Below, one piece after another: positions 19,574 through 34,876 of a DNA stretch of 64,000 nucleotides. The stretch is from Niallia sp. XMNu-256 (GTDB lineage Bacteria; Bacillota; Bacilli; Bacillales; Cytobacillaceae). The notes under the pieces were generated by a model that saw only the letters and a program-made list of their open reading frames with translations, did not search any database and was not told the origin of the DNA. The translations under genes were made by a program, and so were the position numbers. The stretch is taken from assembly GCF_036670015.1 (NCBI RefSeq), contig NZ_CP137636.1:2706501-2770500 (forward strand). Reading direction: 5' to 3'. Positions within the stretch are counted from its first letter, which is position 1; the number at the start of each line of letters is the position of its first letter.

Positions 19574-21289
19574 ATGTCTTTTGACGGTTTATTTACGAGG
19601 GCTATGTGCAAAGAACTTAATGACTCCTTAAGGGGCGGAAGAATAAATAAAGTTCATCAACCATATAAAAATGAGATTATTTTAGTCATTAGAGCAAAAG
19701 GAAGAAATCATAAACTTTTACTCTCAGCCCATCCCAACCACGCGAGGGTACATGTTACAAATGAGGATTATGAAAATCCATCTGAGCCTCCGATGTTTTG
19801 TATGCTATTACGAAAACACCTAGAAGGGTATGTTTTAGAAGATATTTCGCAGCCTGACTTTGAGCGAATTTTAATTTTTACTGTAAAAGGGAGAAATGAG
19901 ATTGGCGACACCTCATATAAGCGTCTCATCGTCGAAATCATGGGACGCCACAGCAATATTATTTTAGTGGATCAAGCAAATATGATTCTCGATAGTGTGA
20001 AGCATGTTTCAGCTGCAGTCAATACATATCGAACGGTACTTCCTGGGCATTCTTATATTTTTCCACCCGAACAACATAAAACAAACCCTTTTCAAGCAGA
20101 TGAAACCGATCTACTAAAAAGGCTTGATTTTAATGCTGGAAGAATTGACAAACAAATGGTCAGTCAATATGCAGGAGTATCCCCTTTATTAGCTCGTGAG
20201 ATCACCTATCAGGCCGGTCTGGCTAATCGGAACAGTATTCCACCTGCCTTTATGTCCATCATGGATAGAATTAATAGACATGACTATCAGCCGGCCATCA
20301 TGGAAAAGGAAACAAAGGAAAACTTCTATTTATTTCCGCTAGAGTCCATTTCAATAGAAGCGAAATGTTTCCCGTCCTTGAGCCTGATGTTAGATCGATA
20401 CTTTTTTGGAAAAGCAGAACGGGATCGTGTAAAACAGCATGCTAGTGATGTCGAGCGCTTAGTCATCAATGAAAAAGAGAAAAATGCAAAAAAGATTATC
20501 AAGCTTCAAGAAACATTAAAAGAAGCACATGAGGCACAAAAATATCAACTATATGGTGAATTATTAACCGCTAATTTGTACAATGTCCAAAAAGGCATGG
20601 AAAAAATAGAAGTAATCAATTATTATGATGAAAATGGCTCAACAATTGTTGTTCCACTTGATCCATTAAAAACACCAGCAGAAAATGCCCAAGGCTATTT
20701 CACTAAATATCAAAAGGCCAAAAACTCTCTTGAAATTATTGAAAAACAAATAGAAAAGGCGAGAGATGAAGTCTATTATTTTGAAGGTCTTCTTCAACAG
20801 ATTGAAACGGCTTCTCCAAAAGACATTGAAGAAATCCGCCAAGAATTAATAGAAGAAGGTTATTTACGAAAAAAACTAAGAAAACAAGCAAAAAAAACGA
20901 GTGGAATGAAGTTAACATTAGAACATTATTATGCAACTGATGGAACGGAAATAATTGTCGGGAAGAATAATAAACAAAATGACTATTTAACAAACCGGTT
21001 AGCAGCACGTGATGAAATATGGCTTCACACAAAAGATATTCCAGGATCACATGTCGTCATTCGTAGTAAAGATCCGTCGGAGCATACGATATACGAAGCC
21101 GCCCATTTAGCAGCGTATTATAGTAAAGCCCGCAACTCTAGTTCTGTACCGGTAGATTATACGAAAGTCCGCCATGTAAAAAAACCATCTGGAGCAAAAC
21201 CAGGATTTGTTATTTATGATCACCAACAAACGGTATATGTAACGCCTGATGAAGAAGTTGTACTTCAATTGAAAGCGCATAAGTCTTAG
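19574..21289 (+). CDS. rqcH: Ribosome quality control factor RqcH (YloA, NFACT family)
   Basis: Binds stalled 50S subunits with peptidyl-tRNA and directs C-terminal alanine tailing of nascent chains. The 571-residue protein has an NFACT-N domain from MSFDGLFTRAM, a central coiled coil (about 290-430), and the NFACT-R domain with LAARDEIWLHTKDIPGSHVV. AAAGGATG precedes the ATG at 19574; an in-frame ATG three codons earlier is less likely. Residues 97-98 are Glu-Arg, where the Bacillus subtilis protein is described with Asp97-Arg98. It converges on pyrE. Confidence 0.95.
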   Translation: MSFDGLFTRAMCKELNDSLRGGRINKVHQPYKNEIILVIRAKGRNHKLLLSAHPNHARVHVTNEDYENPSEPPMFCMLLRKHLEGYVLEDISQPDFERILIFTVKGRNEIGDTSYKRLIVEIMGRHSNIILVDQANMILDSVKHVSAAVNTYRTVLPGHSYIFPPEQHKTNPFQADETDLLKRLDFNAGRIDKQMVSQYAGVSPLLAREITYQAGLANRNSIPPAFMSIMDRINRHDYQPAIMEKETKENFYLFPLESISIEAKCFPSLSLMLDRYFFGKAERDRVKQHASDVERLVINEKEKNAKKIIKLQETLKEAHEAQKYQLYGELLTANLYNVQKGMEKIEVINYYDENGSTIVVPLDPLKTPAENAQGYFTKYQKAKNSLEIIEKQIEKARDEVYYFEGLLQQIETASPKDIEEIRQELIEEGYLRKKLRKQAKKTSGMKLTLEHYYATDGTEIIVGKNNKQNDYLTNRLAARDEIWLHTKDIPGSHVVIRSKDPSEHTIYEAAHLAAYYSKARNSSSVPVDYTKVRHVKKPSGAKPGFVIYDHQQTVYVTPDEEVVLQLKAHKS

Positions 21290-21302
21290 AATTTAAGTTC
21301 AA

Positions 21303-21332
21303 AAAAAGTGCAAGTAAAAACTTGCACTTTTT
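21303..21332. terminator. Bidirectional terminator between rqcH and pyrE
   Basis: AAAAAGTGCAAGT and ACTTGCACTTTTT flank a short A/T loop. A-tract and T-tract on the two sides let it work for both the plus-strand rqcH and the minus-strand pyr operon. Confidence 0.9.
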
Positions 21333-21956
21333 CTAATTCCCCCACTGGGATGGGTTTTTCCGCCATTCCATTAATTTATCCCAATCTTTTTGTTCAATAT
21401 AGCCTTTTTCACTAGCAACATCAACAAGCGTAGAAAAATCAGTTAAAAAATAAGCTGTTACATCCGCATTACTTAATTGTTGGCGACCATTTTCAAGCTC
21501 ATATGTAAAGATCGATACAACCCCCAATACTTCACAACCCGCTTCTCTTAATGCTTGTACAGCAGTAATCACACTTCCACCTGTAGAAATTAAATCTTCT
21601 ACTACTACCACTTTTTGGCCTAGTTCCGCTTTTCCTTCAATTTGATTTCCTTTTCCATGTCCTTTAGCCTTCGAACGAACATAGCACATTGGTAAATCTA
21701 ATACATCACTAATCCAAGCAGCATGCGGAATTCCAGCCGTTGCAGTCCCTGCTACCAATTCTGTACCGGGAAATTGTTCATTAATTAAATGGGCTAAGCC
21801 TTTAGCAATCTTTTTTCTAATTTCTGGATAGGATAAAGTCAAACGATTATCACAATAAATAGGAGACTTGATTCCTGATGCCCACGTAAATGGTTCATTC
21901 GGTCTCAAAGTAACAGCTTTTATCTCTAGTAAACTTTCTGCAATTTCTTTTTTCAT
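21333..21956 (-). CDS. pyrE: Orotate phosphoribosyltransferase
   Basis: Joins orotate to PRPP to give OMP. The 207-residue protein has the PRPP motif [12 protein letters not shown] and the substrate region [13 protein letters not shown] chose the ATG at 21954-21956 ([19 protein letters not shown]), which starts 4 nt after the pyrF stop. The upstream in-frame extension would overlap pyrF. It is the last gene of the pyr operon. Confidence 0.97.
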   Translation of the reverse strand: MKKEIAESLLEIKAVTLRPNEPFTWASGIKSPIYCDNRLTLSYPEIRKKIAKGLAHLINEQFPGTELVAGTATAGIPHAAWISDVLDLPMCYVRSKAKGHGKGNQIEGKAELGQKVVVVEDLISTGGSVITAVQALREAGCEVLGVVSIFTYELENGRQQLSNADVTAYFLTDFSTLVDVASEKGYIEQKDWDKLMEWRKNPSQWGN

Positions 21957-21960
21957 TCCC

Positions 21961-22671
21961 TCAAACACCTTCCCATGCTCTAATAAACTTTCGGTAACTC
22001 CCAATTGGATCGCCTGATCTTGTTATCGATCGGCCGACAACCATATATGAAACTCCTGCTGCTCTTGCTAATTCGGGAGTTGCCACCCGCTTTTGATCAC
22101 CAACCGCATCATCTTTTAGACGAATTCCAGGAGTCACTGTTAAAAATTCATTTCCAATTGTTTCACGAATCATACTGACTTCATGGGATGAACATACTAC
22201 TCCATCAAGACCGGACTTGTTTGCAAGTGTTGCATAATGTAAAACAGATTCCTGAAGAGGAACGCCTATTAGTTGCTCGCGTTTCATCTGTTCCTCAGAT
22301 GTACTGGTTAATTGGGTAACAGCAATACATAAAGGTCGCTTAGCTCCCCCTGATACACCAGCTTCTAACCCTTCCAATGCTGCTTCCATCATTTCTTGCC
22401 CACCAGCAGCATGCACATTTACAAGGTCACAGCCAAGACTAGCTAACCCTTTCATGGCACTATTCACAGTGTTGGGAATATCATGCAATTTTAAATCAAG
22501 GAAGATTCCATGACCCTTCTCCTTAATCTCATAAATAATTGATGGTCCTTCTTGATAAAAAAGTTCCATTCCGACTTTAACAAACAGCTTTTCTTCATTA
22601 AATGTATTTAAAAATTTCAATACTTCATATTTGGAAGGAAAATCAAGAGCAATTATGACCGAACTTTGCAT
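21961..22671 (-). CDS. pyrF: Orotidine 5'-phosphate decarboxylase
   Basis: Decarboxylates OMP to UMP. The 236-residue TIM barrel has the catalytic Asp-Lys-Asp array in [12 protein letters not shown] and the phosphate-binding TPGIRLK and VVGRSIT. The start at 22669-22671 ([13 protein letters not shown]) overlaps the pyrD stop region by 1 nt-scale packing. All active-site residues are intact. Confidence 0.97.
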   Translation of the reverse strand: MQSSVIIALDFPSKYEVLKFLNTFNEEKLFVKVGMELFYQEGPSIIYEIKEKGHGIFLDLKLHDIPNTVNSAMKGLASLGCDLVNVHAAGGQEMMEAALEGLEAGVSGGAKRPLCIAVTQLTSTSEEQMKREQLIGVPLQESVLHYATLANKSGLDGVVCSSHEVSMIRETIGNEFLTVTPGIRLKDDAVGDQKRVATPELARAAGVSYMVVGRSITRSGDPIGSYRKFIRAWEGV

Positions 22672-22672
22672 T

Positions 22673-24356
<1,684 letters not shown>

Positions 24357-24360
<4 letters not shown>

Positions 24361-27300
24361 GATAGTACGGCCTCCCCTGTTACATTTGGTTGTTCCATCG
24401 CTTCAGTTGAAAAGTTCATAGATTCAATGACTCGCAAAATCGCTGCAGCGGTATCCAACGATGTTAGACATGGTACACCATTTTCAACAGCTTCACGGCG
24501 AATTCTGAAACCATCTCGTTCTGGCTGTTTTCCTTTGGAGAACGTATTAATAACAAATTGCGCTTCTCCGTTCCGGATAACATCTAAAAGATTTGGACCA
24601 TCTGTGCCGATCTTACCGACAACACTTACTGGAATTCCAGCTTCTTGTATATATGTTGCTGTTCCTTTTGTAGCCATTAAGCGATAACCAATTGCGGAGA
24701 ATCGCTTGGCAAGTTGAAGGGCCTCTTCTTTATCTTTATCTGAAACAGTAAGTAATACCGTGCCAAAGCTTTGAATTTGAATCCCTGATGCTACTAAGGC
24801 TTTATAGAGTGCTTTTTCGACTGTATAATCTTTCCCCATCACTTCACCAGTTGATTTCATTTCTGGTCCTAGTGAAATATCAACATTTCGAAGCTTAGCA
24901 AAAGAAAATACCGGTGCTTTTACATAGACGCCAGCTTGTTCTGGAGCGAGCCCTGTTTTGAACCCCTGTTCCTTTAATGATTGCCCTAAAATGGCTTTCG
25001 TAGCAACCTTTGCCATAGGTATGTTTGTAATTTTACTTAAAAATGGTACGGTACGGCTTGAACGTGGGTTAACTTCAAGGACATACACTTCATTGTTACT
25101 AATTACATATTGAATATTTAAGAGTCCAATAATGTTTAACCCTTTTGCTAATTTCTCCGTATACGTAATTAGCTTTTGTTTGATCTCATCAGATAAGCTT
25201 TGTGGCGGATAAACAGCGATCGAGTCACCTGAGTGTACACCAGCACGTTCAATATGCTCCATGATCCCAGGGATTACAACGTCCGTTCCATCACAAATCG
25301 CATCTACTTCAATTTCTTTACCCGTTAAATATCGGTCAATCAGTACAGGATGTTCCGGATTAATTTTGACTGCATTCGTCATATAATGAAGCAATTCGTC
25401 TTGCTTGTGAACAATTTCCATAGCTCTCCCACCTAGTACATAAGATGGACGCACAAGTACTGGATATCCAATATCATCAGCAATTTTTAAGGCTTCTTCA
25501 ACAGATAAGGCTGTCTTTCCTTTTGGCATTGGGACATCCATTTCAACTAATGCCTGTTCAAATTTATCACGATCTTCTGCTCGATCTAAATCTTCTAAAG
25601 ATGTACCTAAAATTTTCACGCCTCTTTCAACAAGACCTGCTGCAAGGTTTATCGCTGTTTGCCCTCCAAATTGAACGACGACACCAAAAGGTTTTTCCAA
25701 TTCAACAATATGCATTACTTCTTCTAATGTCAGTGGTTCAAAATAAAGTTTATCTGAAATACTGAAATCGGTTGATACTGTTTCAGGGTTATTGTTGATA
25801 ATAATCGCTTCATAACCTGCTTCTTTAATTGCCCATACGGAATGGACAGTTGCATAGTCAAACTCGACCCCTTGACCGATACGGATAGGACCAGAGCCTA
25901 ATACGATCACACTTTCTCGATCTGTCACAATCGATTCAGTTTCATCTTCATACGTACCATAGAAATATGGGGTATTTGATTCAAACTCTGCCGCACAAGT
26001 GTCAACCATTTTATATGTAGGGATAATCCCTTCTTTTAATCGCCAATCATAAACTTCTTTTTCTGTCGTATTCCATATTTTAGCCATTGCTACATCTGAG
26101 AAACCCTTTTTCTTTGCTATTTTAGCCCATTCAAGATCAAATGGATGCTGTGCTAAATCATTTTCAAGTTTGATGATCCCTTCCATTTTATAAAGGAAAA
26201 AGCGATCAATTTGACTCCATTCGTGAATTTGTTCAAAGCCAATGCCTCGTCTCATAGCTTCTGCTATAATAAATAAACGTTCATCATCGGCGTTGCGAAT
26301 CCGCTTTTCAATTGTTTCATCACTGAACGCTTCACCATTTAGCAGTTCAAAATGGTGTGTATTGCTTTCCAATGATCGGATTGCTTTTAACAGTGATTCT
26401 TCAAAAGTACGGCCAATCGCCATAATCTCTCCAGTCGCTTTCATTTGTGTTCCTAATAAACGGTTCGCAGATTCAAATTTATCAAAAGGAAAACGTGGGA
26501 TTTTTGTTACGATATAATCAACAACTGGTTCGGTGCTTGCATACGTTTTTTCAGTAACAGGGTTCATCATTTCATCTAATGTTAAACCAACAGCAATTTT
26601 GGCTGCCAATTTAGCGATCGGGTAACCTGTTGCTTTAGATGCAAGAGCAGATGAACGACTAACACGTGGATTTACCTCAATGACATAATAATCATAGCTG
26701 TATGGATCAAGGGCTAGTTGAACATTACAGCCCCCTTCAATTTCAAGAGCACGAATAATTTTTAGTGATGCATTGCGAAGAAGTTGATATTCACGGTCAC
26801 TAAGTGTTTGTGTAGGTGCAACTACGATGGAATCACCGGTGTGAATCCCCACTGGATCCACGTTTTCCATGCTGCAGACAACGATCGCATTATCATTTGA
26901 ATCCCGCATTACCTCGTATTCAATTTCTTTAAAACCCGCAATGCTTTTTTCTAATAAACATTGTGTGACCGGGCTGTACTTTAATCCACTAGCGACAATT
27001 TCAATTAATTCTTCTTCATTATTACAAATTCCGCCGCCTGTTCCCCCAAGTGTAAATGCAGGACGAACAATGACCGGATACCCCACTTCTTCAACAAATG
27101 CATAGGCTTCATCAAGATTATGAATAATTTCACTTTCTGGAACCGGTTCATTTAATTCATTCATAAGGTTTCTGAATAAATCCCTGTCCTCGGCTTTTTG
27201 AATAGCTGAGAGCTTTGTTCCAAGAATTTCTACACCACATTCATCAAGAATACCAGAATTAGCTAATTCAACTGCCATGTTTAAGCCTGTTTGACCACCC

Positions 27301-27569
27301 AATGTTGGTAACAGAGCATCTGGTCTTTCCTTCCGAATGATTTGAGATACAAACTCTAGTGTTAATGGTTCAATATAGACTTTATCGGCAATTTCCGTAT
27401 CTGTCATAATGGTAGCCGGGTTTGAATTAATAAGAATAACACGGTAGCCTTCTTCCTTTAACGAAATACATGCTTGAGTGCCGGCATAGTCAAACTCCGC
27501 TGCTTGCCCGATTACAATTGGTCCTGATCCAATTACTAAAATGCTATTAATATCATTACGCTTTGGCAT
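24357..27569 (-). CDS. carB: Carbamoyl phosphate synthase large subunit (pyrimidine)
   Basis: Makes carbamoyl phosphate from bicarbonate, ATP and ammonia delivered by the small subunit. The 1070-residue protein starts [19 protein letters not shown] (ATG at 27567-27569; an 8-codon upstream extension is unlikely). Two ATP-grasp halves show [20 protein letters not shown] and [15 protein letters not shown], and a C-terminal allosteric domain follows. Both halves look intact. It overlaps carA by 14 nt. Known in Bacillus subtilis as pyrAB. Confidence 0.97.
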
Positions 27570-28653
27570 GAGTTGTTTCCCCCTGTTTAGCAATTTCGAT
27601 CATTTCTATAAATTGATGGAATAAAGAAACCGCATCCTCAGATCCTGGTGAGGCTTCTGGATGGAATTGAACAGAAAAAGCGTTAAAATCTTTATGTTTT
27701 AAACCCTCAACCGTTCCATCATTTAAAGCAATATGTGTGATTTCTAATCTTGTATTTGTTATTGAATCTGCATCCACTAGAAATCCGTGATTTTGTGAAG
27801 TAAATAAAACTTTTCCAGTTAATAAGTCTTTCGTAGGATGACTAGAGCCACGATGACCAAATTTCATTTTAATTGTCTCTGCACCACAAGCAAGCGCAAA
27901 AAGTTGATGACCTAATCCAATCCCAAATAACGGAACTTTCCCAACAACCTCTTTAATCATTTGAATTCCTTCTGTGACGTCTTTCGGATTTCCTGGTCCG
28001 TTTGTTAACAGGATTCCATCTGGATTTAATTGAAGGATTTCATTTGCACTCGTATCATAAGGAACAACGACGACATCACAACCACGCTCATTCAATTCTC
28101 TTAAGATACCGTGCTTCATCCCAAAATCTACCACAATAATTCTTCTGCCTCGTCCAGGACTTGGGTAAGCCGTTTTTGTAGATACTTGCTTTACTTGTTC
28201 ATGACGAATCTCTGTTGCGCGAATCCTTTCTAGTACATCCTGATCTTTTTCATTAAAATGACAAATGATTCCTTTTAATGTCCCGTGATCGCGGATGATT
28301 CTTGTTAACTTTCGTGTATCAATTCCCGCTATTCCTGGAATATTTTTCATTTTACAATATTCATCCAATGTCATCTCACTGCGCCAGTTGGAGGGAAAAT
28401 CTGTAGCTTCTTTTACAATCAACCCATTGATTGCTGGTGTAATTGATTCAAAATCATCCCGGTTTATGCCATAATTACCTACTAATGGATAGGTTAACAC
28501 TACAATCTGGCCACAATAAGTTGGGTCTGACAAGATTTCTTGATAACCTGTCATACCTGAATGAAATACTACCTCTCCAAATGCTGTTGATTCACTTCCA
28601 AATGTTTCCCCTACAAATACCGTTCCATTTTCTAAAATGAGCTTTTTCTTCAT
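27556..28653 (-). CDS. carA: Carbamoyl phosphate synthase small subunit lacking the catalytic glutaminase Cys
   Basis: Normally the glutaminase that supplies ammonia to CarB. The 365-residue protein has the N-terminal domain ([17 protein letters not shown]) and a class I glutamine amidotransferase domain. The nucleophile loop, GICLGHQ in the family, reads [15 protein letters not shown] here: residue 246 is Gly (codon GGA at 27916-27918). The His-Glu pair in QFHPEASPG remains, and the nearby GPGDP reads GPGNP. The frame is intact and the gene is in its operon place. By family knowledge glutamine hydrolysis should be lost, leaving ammonia-dependent synthesis; that outcome is inference. Known as pyrAA. 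Confidence 0.95.
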   Translation of the reverse strand: MKKKLILENGTVFVGETFGSESTAFGEVVFHSGMTGYQEILSDPTYCGQIVVLTYPLVGNYGINRDDFESITPAINGLIVKEATDFPSNWRSEMTLDEYCKMKNIPGIAGIDTRKLTRIIRDHGTLKGIICHFNEKDQDVLERIRATEIRHEQVKQVSTKTAYPSPGRGRRIIVVDFGMKHGILRELNERGCDVVVVPYDTSANEILQLNPDGILLTNGPGNPKDVTEGIQMIKEVVGKVPLFGIGLGHQLFALACGAETIKMKFGHRGSSHPTKDLLTGKVLFTSQNHGFLVDADSITNTRLEITHIALNDGTVEGLKHKDFNAFSVQFHPEASPGSEDAVSLFHQFIEMIEIAKQGETTHAKA

Positions 28654-28654
28654 C

Positions 28655-32163
<3,509 letters not shown>

Positions 32164-32186
32164 AGCTGTTTAAATAATGTAATTCA

Positions 32187-32744
<558 letters not shown>

Positions 32745-32789
32745 CTACTGTCTCCTTATTCTTATCTTAGTATGGCTTTATTTCGAAAA

Positions 32790-32913
32790 ATAAAAAACCC
32801 TCTTACCAGGAGGCAAGAGGGCACACGAATCCATAAACTAATATCATTTAAAGAAGTATCTCGTACTTTTAAATGATAAATCCGTCTCCTTCTCAGCCTC
32901 ACGGGACTGATTT
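32790..32913 (-). promoter_or_regulatory. PyrR-dependent attenuator upstream of pyrR
   Basis: Read on the minus strand. A binding-loop segment near 32881-32913 contains GTCCCGTGAGGCTGAGAAGG, flanked by AATC/GATT and TCC/GGA arms. Then comes an AT-rich hairpin ATCATTTAAA/TTTAAATGAT (about 32837-32877). Last is the terminator CCCTCTT/AAGAGGG (32798-32804, 32815-32821) with a T run. GAGGC..GA.AGG of the binding loop can pair with CCTCTTGCCTC of the terminator, giving the antiterminator. This matches the established PyrR mechanism: UMP-loaded PyrR holds the binding loop and allows termination. Confidence 0.88.
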
Positions 32914-32961
32914 AAAGGACTTATTCAGTTAAGTAAATCTTAATGTACATGGAGATCTTTG

Positions 32962-33873
32962 TCAATGATTATTTTTCACTTTTGCCAGAATCTCTTCAAA
33001 CTCAGTTGGCAATGGTGCTTCGAATTCTAAGTATTCTTCTGTTGAAGGATGAGTAAAACCAAGAATCGCTGCATGCAGTGCTTGACCATTAATTTCTAAA
33101 GTTTTACGTGGACCATATTTTGGATCTCCCACTAAAGGATAGCCTATATATTTCATATGGACACGAATTTGATGAGTACGTCCTGTTTCTAAACGACATT
33201 CAACAAATGTATAGTCATTAAAACGCTCGATCACATGAAAATGGGTGACTGCATGTTTCCCATTCTCGACTACAGCCATGCTCTGACGATCCTTTTGATC
33301 CCTGCCAATAGGAGCATCTATCGTTCCATAATCATGACTGATATTTCCATGAACGAGGGCTTTATATTTTCTCATTACGGTTTTATTAACAAGTTGGTTC
33401 ACTAAGTGTTCATGTGCCTTATCATTTTTGGCAACCATTAATAACCCTGATGTATCTTTATCAATTCGATGGACGATTCCCGGTCTTAATACACCATTAA
33501 TCCCTGATAAATCTTTACAATGGGCCATTAATCCATTAACTAACGTGCCTGTTACATGGCCAGCGGCCGGATGAACAACCATGCCTTTTGGTTTGTTAAC
33601 AACAATCACATCGGAATCCTCATAATAAATATCTAAATCCATCTCCTCAGGAATAACATCAAGCACTTCAGGAGCTGGAATCATAATTCGGATCGCATCA
33701 TTAACATTACACTTATAATTTGTTTTAACAGGTTGATCATTAACGAGGACTTGCCCTTCTTTAATCCATTGCTGGACTTGTGTTCTTGACCATTCTGAAT
33801 TTAGGTTCGTTATTACCTTATCAATTCGCTGAGCTGACTCCTGCTCAAGAACCGTGTGTTCCACTATCTGCAT
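32962..33873 (-). CDS. rluD: RluD-type 23S rRNA pseudouridine synthase YlyB
   Basis: Pseudouridylates 23S rRNA. The 303-residue protein has an N-terminal S4 domain ([11 protein letters not shown]) and the catalytic Asp in [16 protein letters not shown], then [23 protein letters not shown] precedes the ATG, which overlaps the lspA end by 29 nt. Gene order lspA-ylyB-pyrR is conserved in Bacillus. Exact target uridine is not determined from sequence. Confidence 0.94.
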   Translation of the reverse strand: MQIVEHTVLEQESAQRIDKVITNLNSEWSRTQVQQWIKEGQVLVNDQPVKTNYKCNVNDAIRIMIPAPEVLDVIPEEMDLDIYYEDSDVIVVNKPKGMVVHPAAGHVTGTLVNGLMAHCKDLSGINGVLRPGIVHRIDKDTSGLLMVAKNDKAHEHLVNQLVNKTVMRKYKALVHGNISHDYGTIDAPIGRDQKDRQSMAVVENGKHAVTHFHVIERFNDYTFVECRLETGRTHQIRVHMKYIGYPLVGDPKYGPRKTLEINGQALHAAILGFTHPSTEEYLEFEAPLPTEFEEILAKVKNNH

Positions 33874-34336
33874 TTACTTTCTCCTTTTCCTTTTTCTCTT
33901 CTCGAAACATATGTATAATTAATAATGCTACACCAATTACAAGGGACGAATCAGCAATATTAAAAATAGGAAAATTATAACCAAATGGGTATGTATGAAT
34001 AAAATCAACGACTTCCTGGCGTAATACTCGATCAATAAAATTTCCAATAGCACCACCTAGCATTAACGATAAGGCCCATTTAAATAAAGCTCCCTCATCT
34101 TTTGACTTTTGCATATAAAAGATAATCCCAATTATAACGATTACTGTAATAATATAGAAAAACCACATTTGTCCTTCTAAAATGCCCCAAGCTGCACCAC
34201 GATTACGATGGGATGTAAAATACAAAAAACCTTCGATAATGGGTATGCTTTCCCCTAGTTCCATATGCTTTATAACCAACCATTTTGTCAATTGATCAAA
34301 AACAATAATCAGTATTGCGATAAAATAGTAAAACAC
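33845..34336 (-). CDS. lspA: Lipoprotein signal peptidase (signal peptidase II)
   Basis: Cleaves prolipoproteins after lipidation. About 163 residues with four membrane helices and the two catalytic aspartates in GNFIDRV and [18 protein letters not shown] is also conserved. I chose the GTG at 34334-34336: GGAGGG is placed 7 nt upstream and the product starts [14 protein letters not shown], like its homologues. A TTG five codons earlier is the alternative. Confidence 0.95.
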   Translation of the reverse strand: MFYYFIAILIIVFDQLTKWLVIKHMELGESIPIIEGFLYFTSHRNRGAAWGILEGQMWFFYIITVIVIIGIIFYMQKSKDEGALFKWALSLMLGGAIGNFIDRVLRQEVVDFIHTYPFGYNFPIFNIADSSLVIGVALLIIHMFREEKKEKEKVNADSGTHGS

Positions 34337-34417
34337 AAAGGCACCCTCCAATTAATAACAATAGAGTAATAATTCTCCCTTTGCATTTTAGCATACTACT
34401 TTCGAAAACGACAGTCT

Positions 34418-34696
34418 TTATATTGTTGTTTGATTCATTATAAATTGAAGAGTTTTACAGTCCTCCATTGATTTTAAAGTGGGGACAACCAATAGAAGTT
34501 CGCTTGGAATTAACTCACCAGATATTTCACAAGTACCATATGTTCCTTTTTCAAGTTTCATAAGCGCTGTTTCAACATCTTGTAACTCCTCTTCAATAAA
34601 CGGTTTTACTATTGGTGAGCAAGAGTGAATTTTTTCGATTAATTCTTGTCTCGTTTTACGGAGTTCTGAATAGATTTCAATATATTGTTGATCCAT
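34418..34696 (-). CDS. ylyA: DksA/TraR-like protein YlyA with degenerate zinc finger
   Basis: A 92-residue helical protein with a C-terminal DksA/TraR-type region in which the four-Cys finger is reduced to two Cys (CEIS and CKTL). I chose the ATG at 34694-34696 because GGAGGTAACGAT precedes it; a 29-codon extension upstream is unlikely. It lies between ileS and lspA, the position of Bacillus subtilis ylyA, which has been linked to RNA polymerase and late sporulation gene expression. The function here is inferred from position and family. Confidence 0.85.
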   Translation of the reverse strand: MDQQYIEIYSELRKTRQELIEKIHSCSPIVKPFIEEELQDVETALMKLEKGTYGTCEISGELIPSELLLVVPTLKSMEDCKTLQFIMNQTTI

Positions 34697-34814
34697 ATCG
34701 TTACCTCCGTTCATTTTTTGTTTCCTTTTATCATACCCACTGATTTTTTCAAAAAACGATAAAAGTATTGACAAGACAAACAAGTATTAACGTTGAAGGA
34801 ATATTTAGCTAAAA

Positions 34815-34858
34815 ATAAAAATGCACGAGACTTTTTCACAAATGAAAAGTCTCGTGCA
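34815..34858 (-). terminator. Intrinsic terminator of ileS
   Basis: TGCACGAGACTTTT (34822-34835) and AAAAGTCTCGTGCA (34845-34858) form a perfect 14 bp stem. On the minus strand a T-rich run follows. It lies just past the ileS stop. Confidence 0.92.
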
Positions 34859-34876
34859 TTTTATAAAAAGAATTTA

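Noticed and set aside
32837-32877. AT-rich palindrome ATCATTTAAA/TTTAAATGAT as an independent operator
   Set aside because: It lies inside the PyrR attenuator between binding loop and terminator and is more simply part of that leader.
34697-34783. 29-codon N-terminal extension of ylyA
   Set aside because: GGAGGTAACGAT sits directly before the ATG at 34696, and the extension lacks a ribosome binding site and family similarity.
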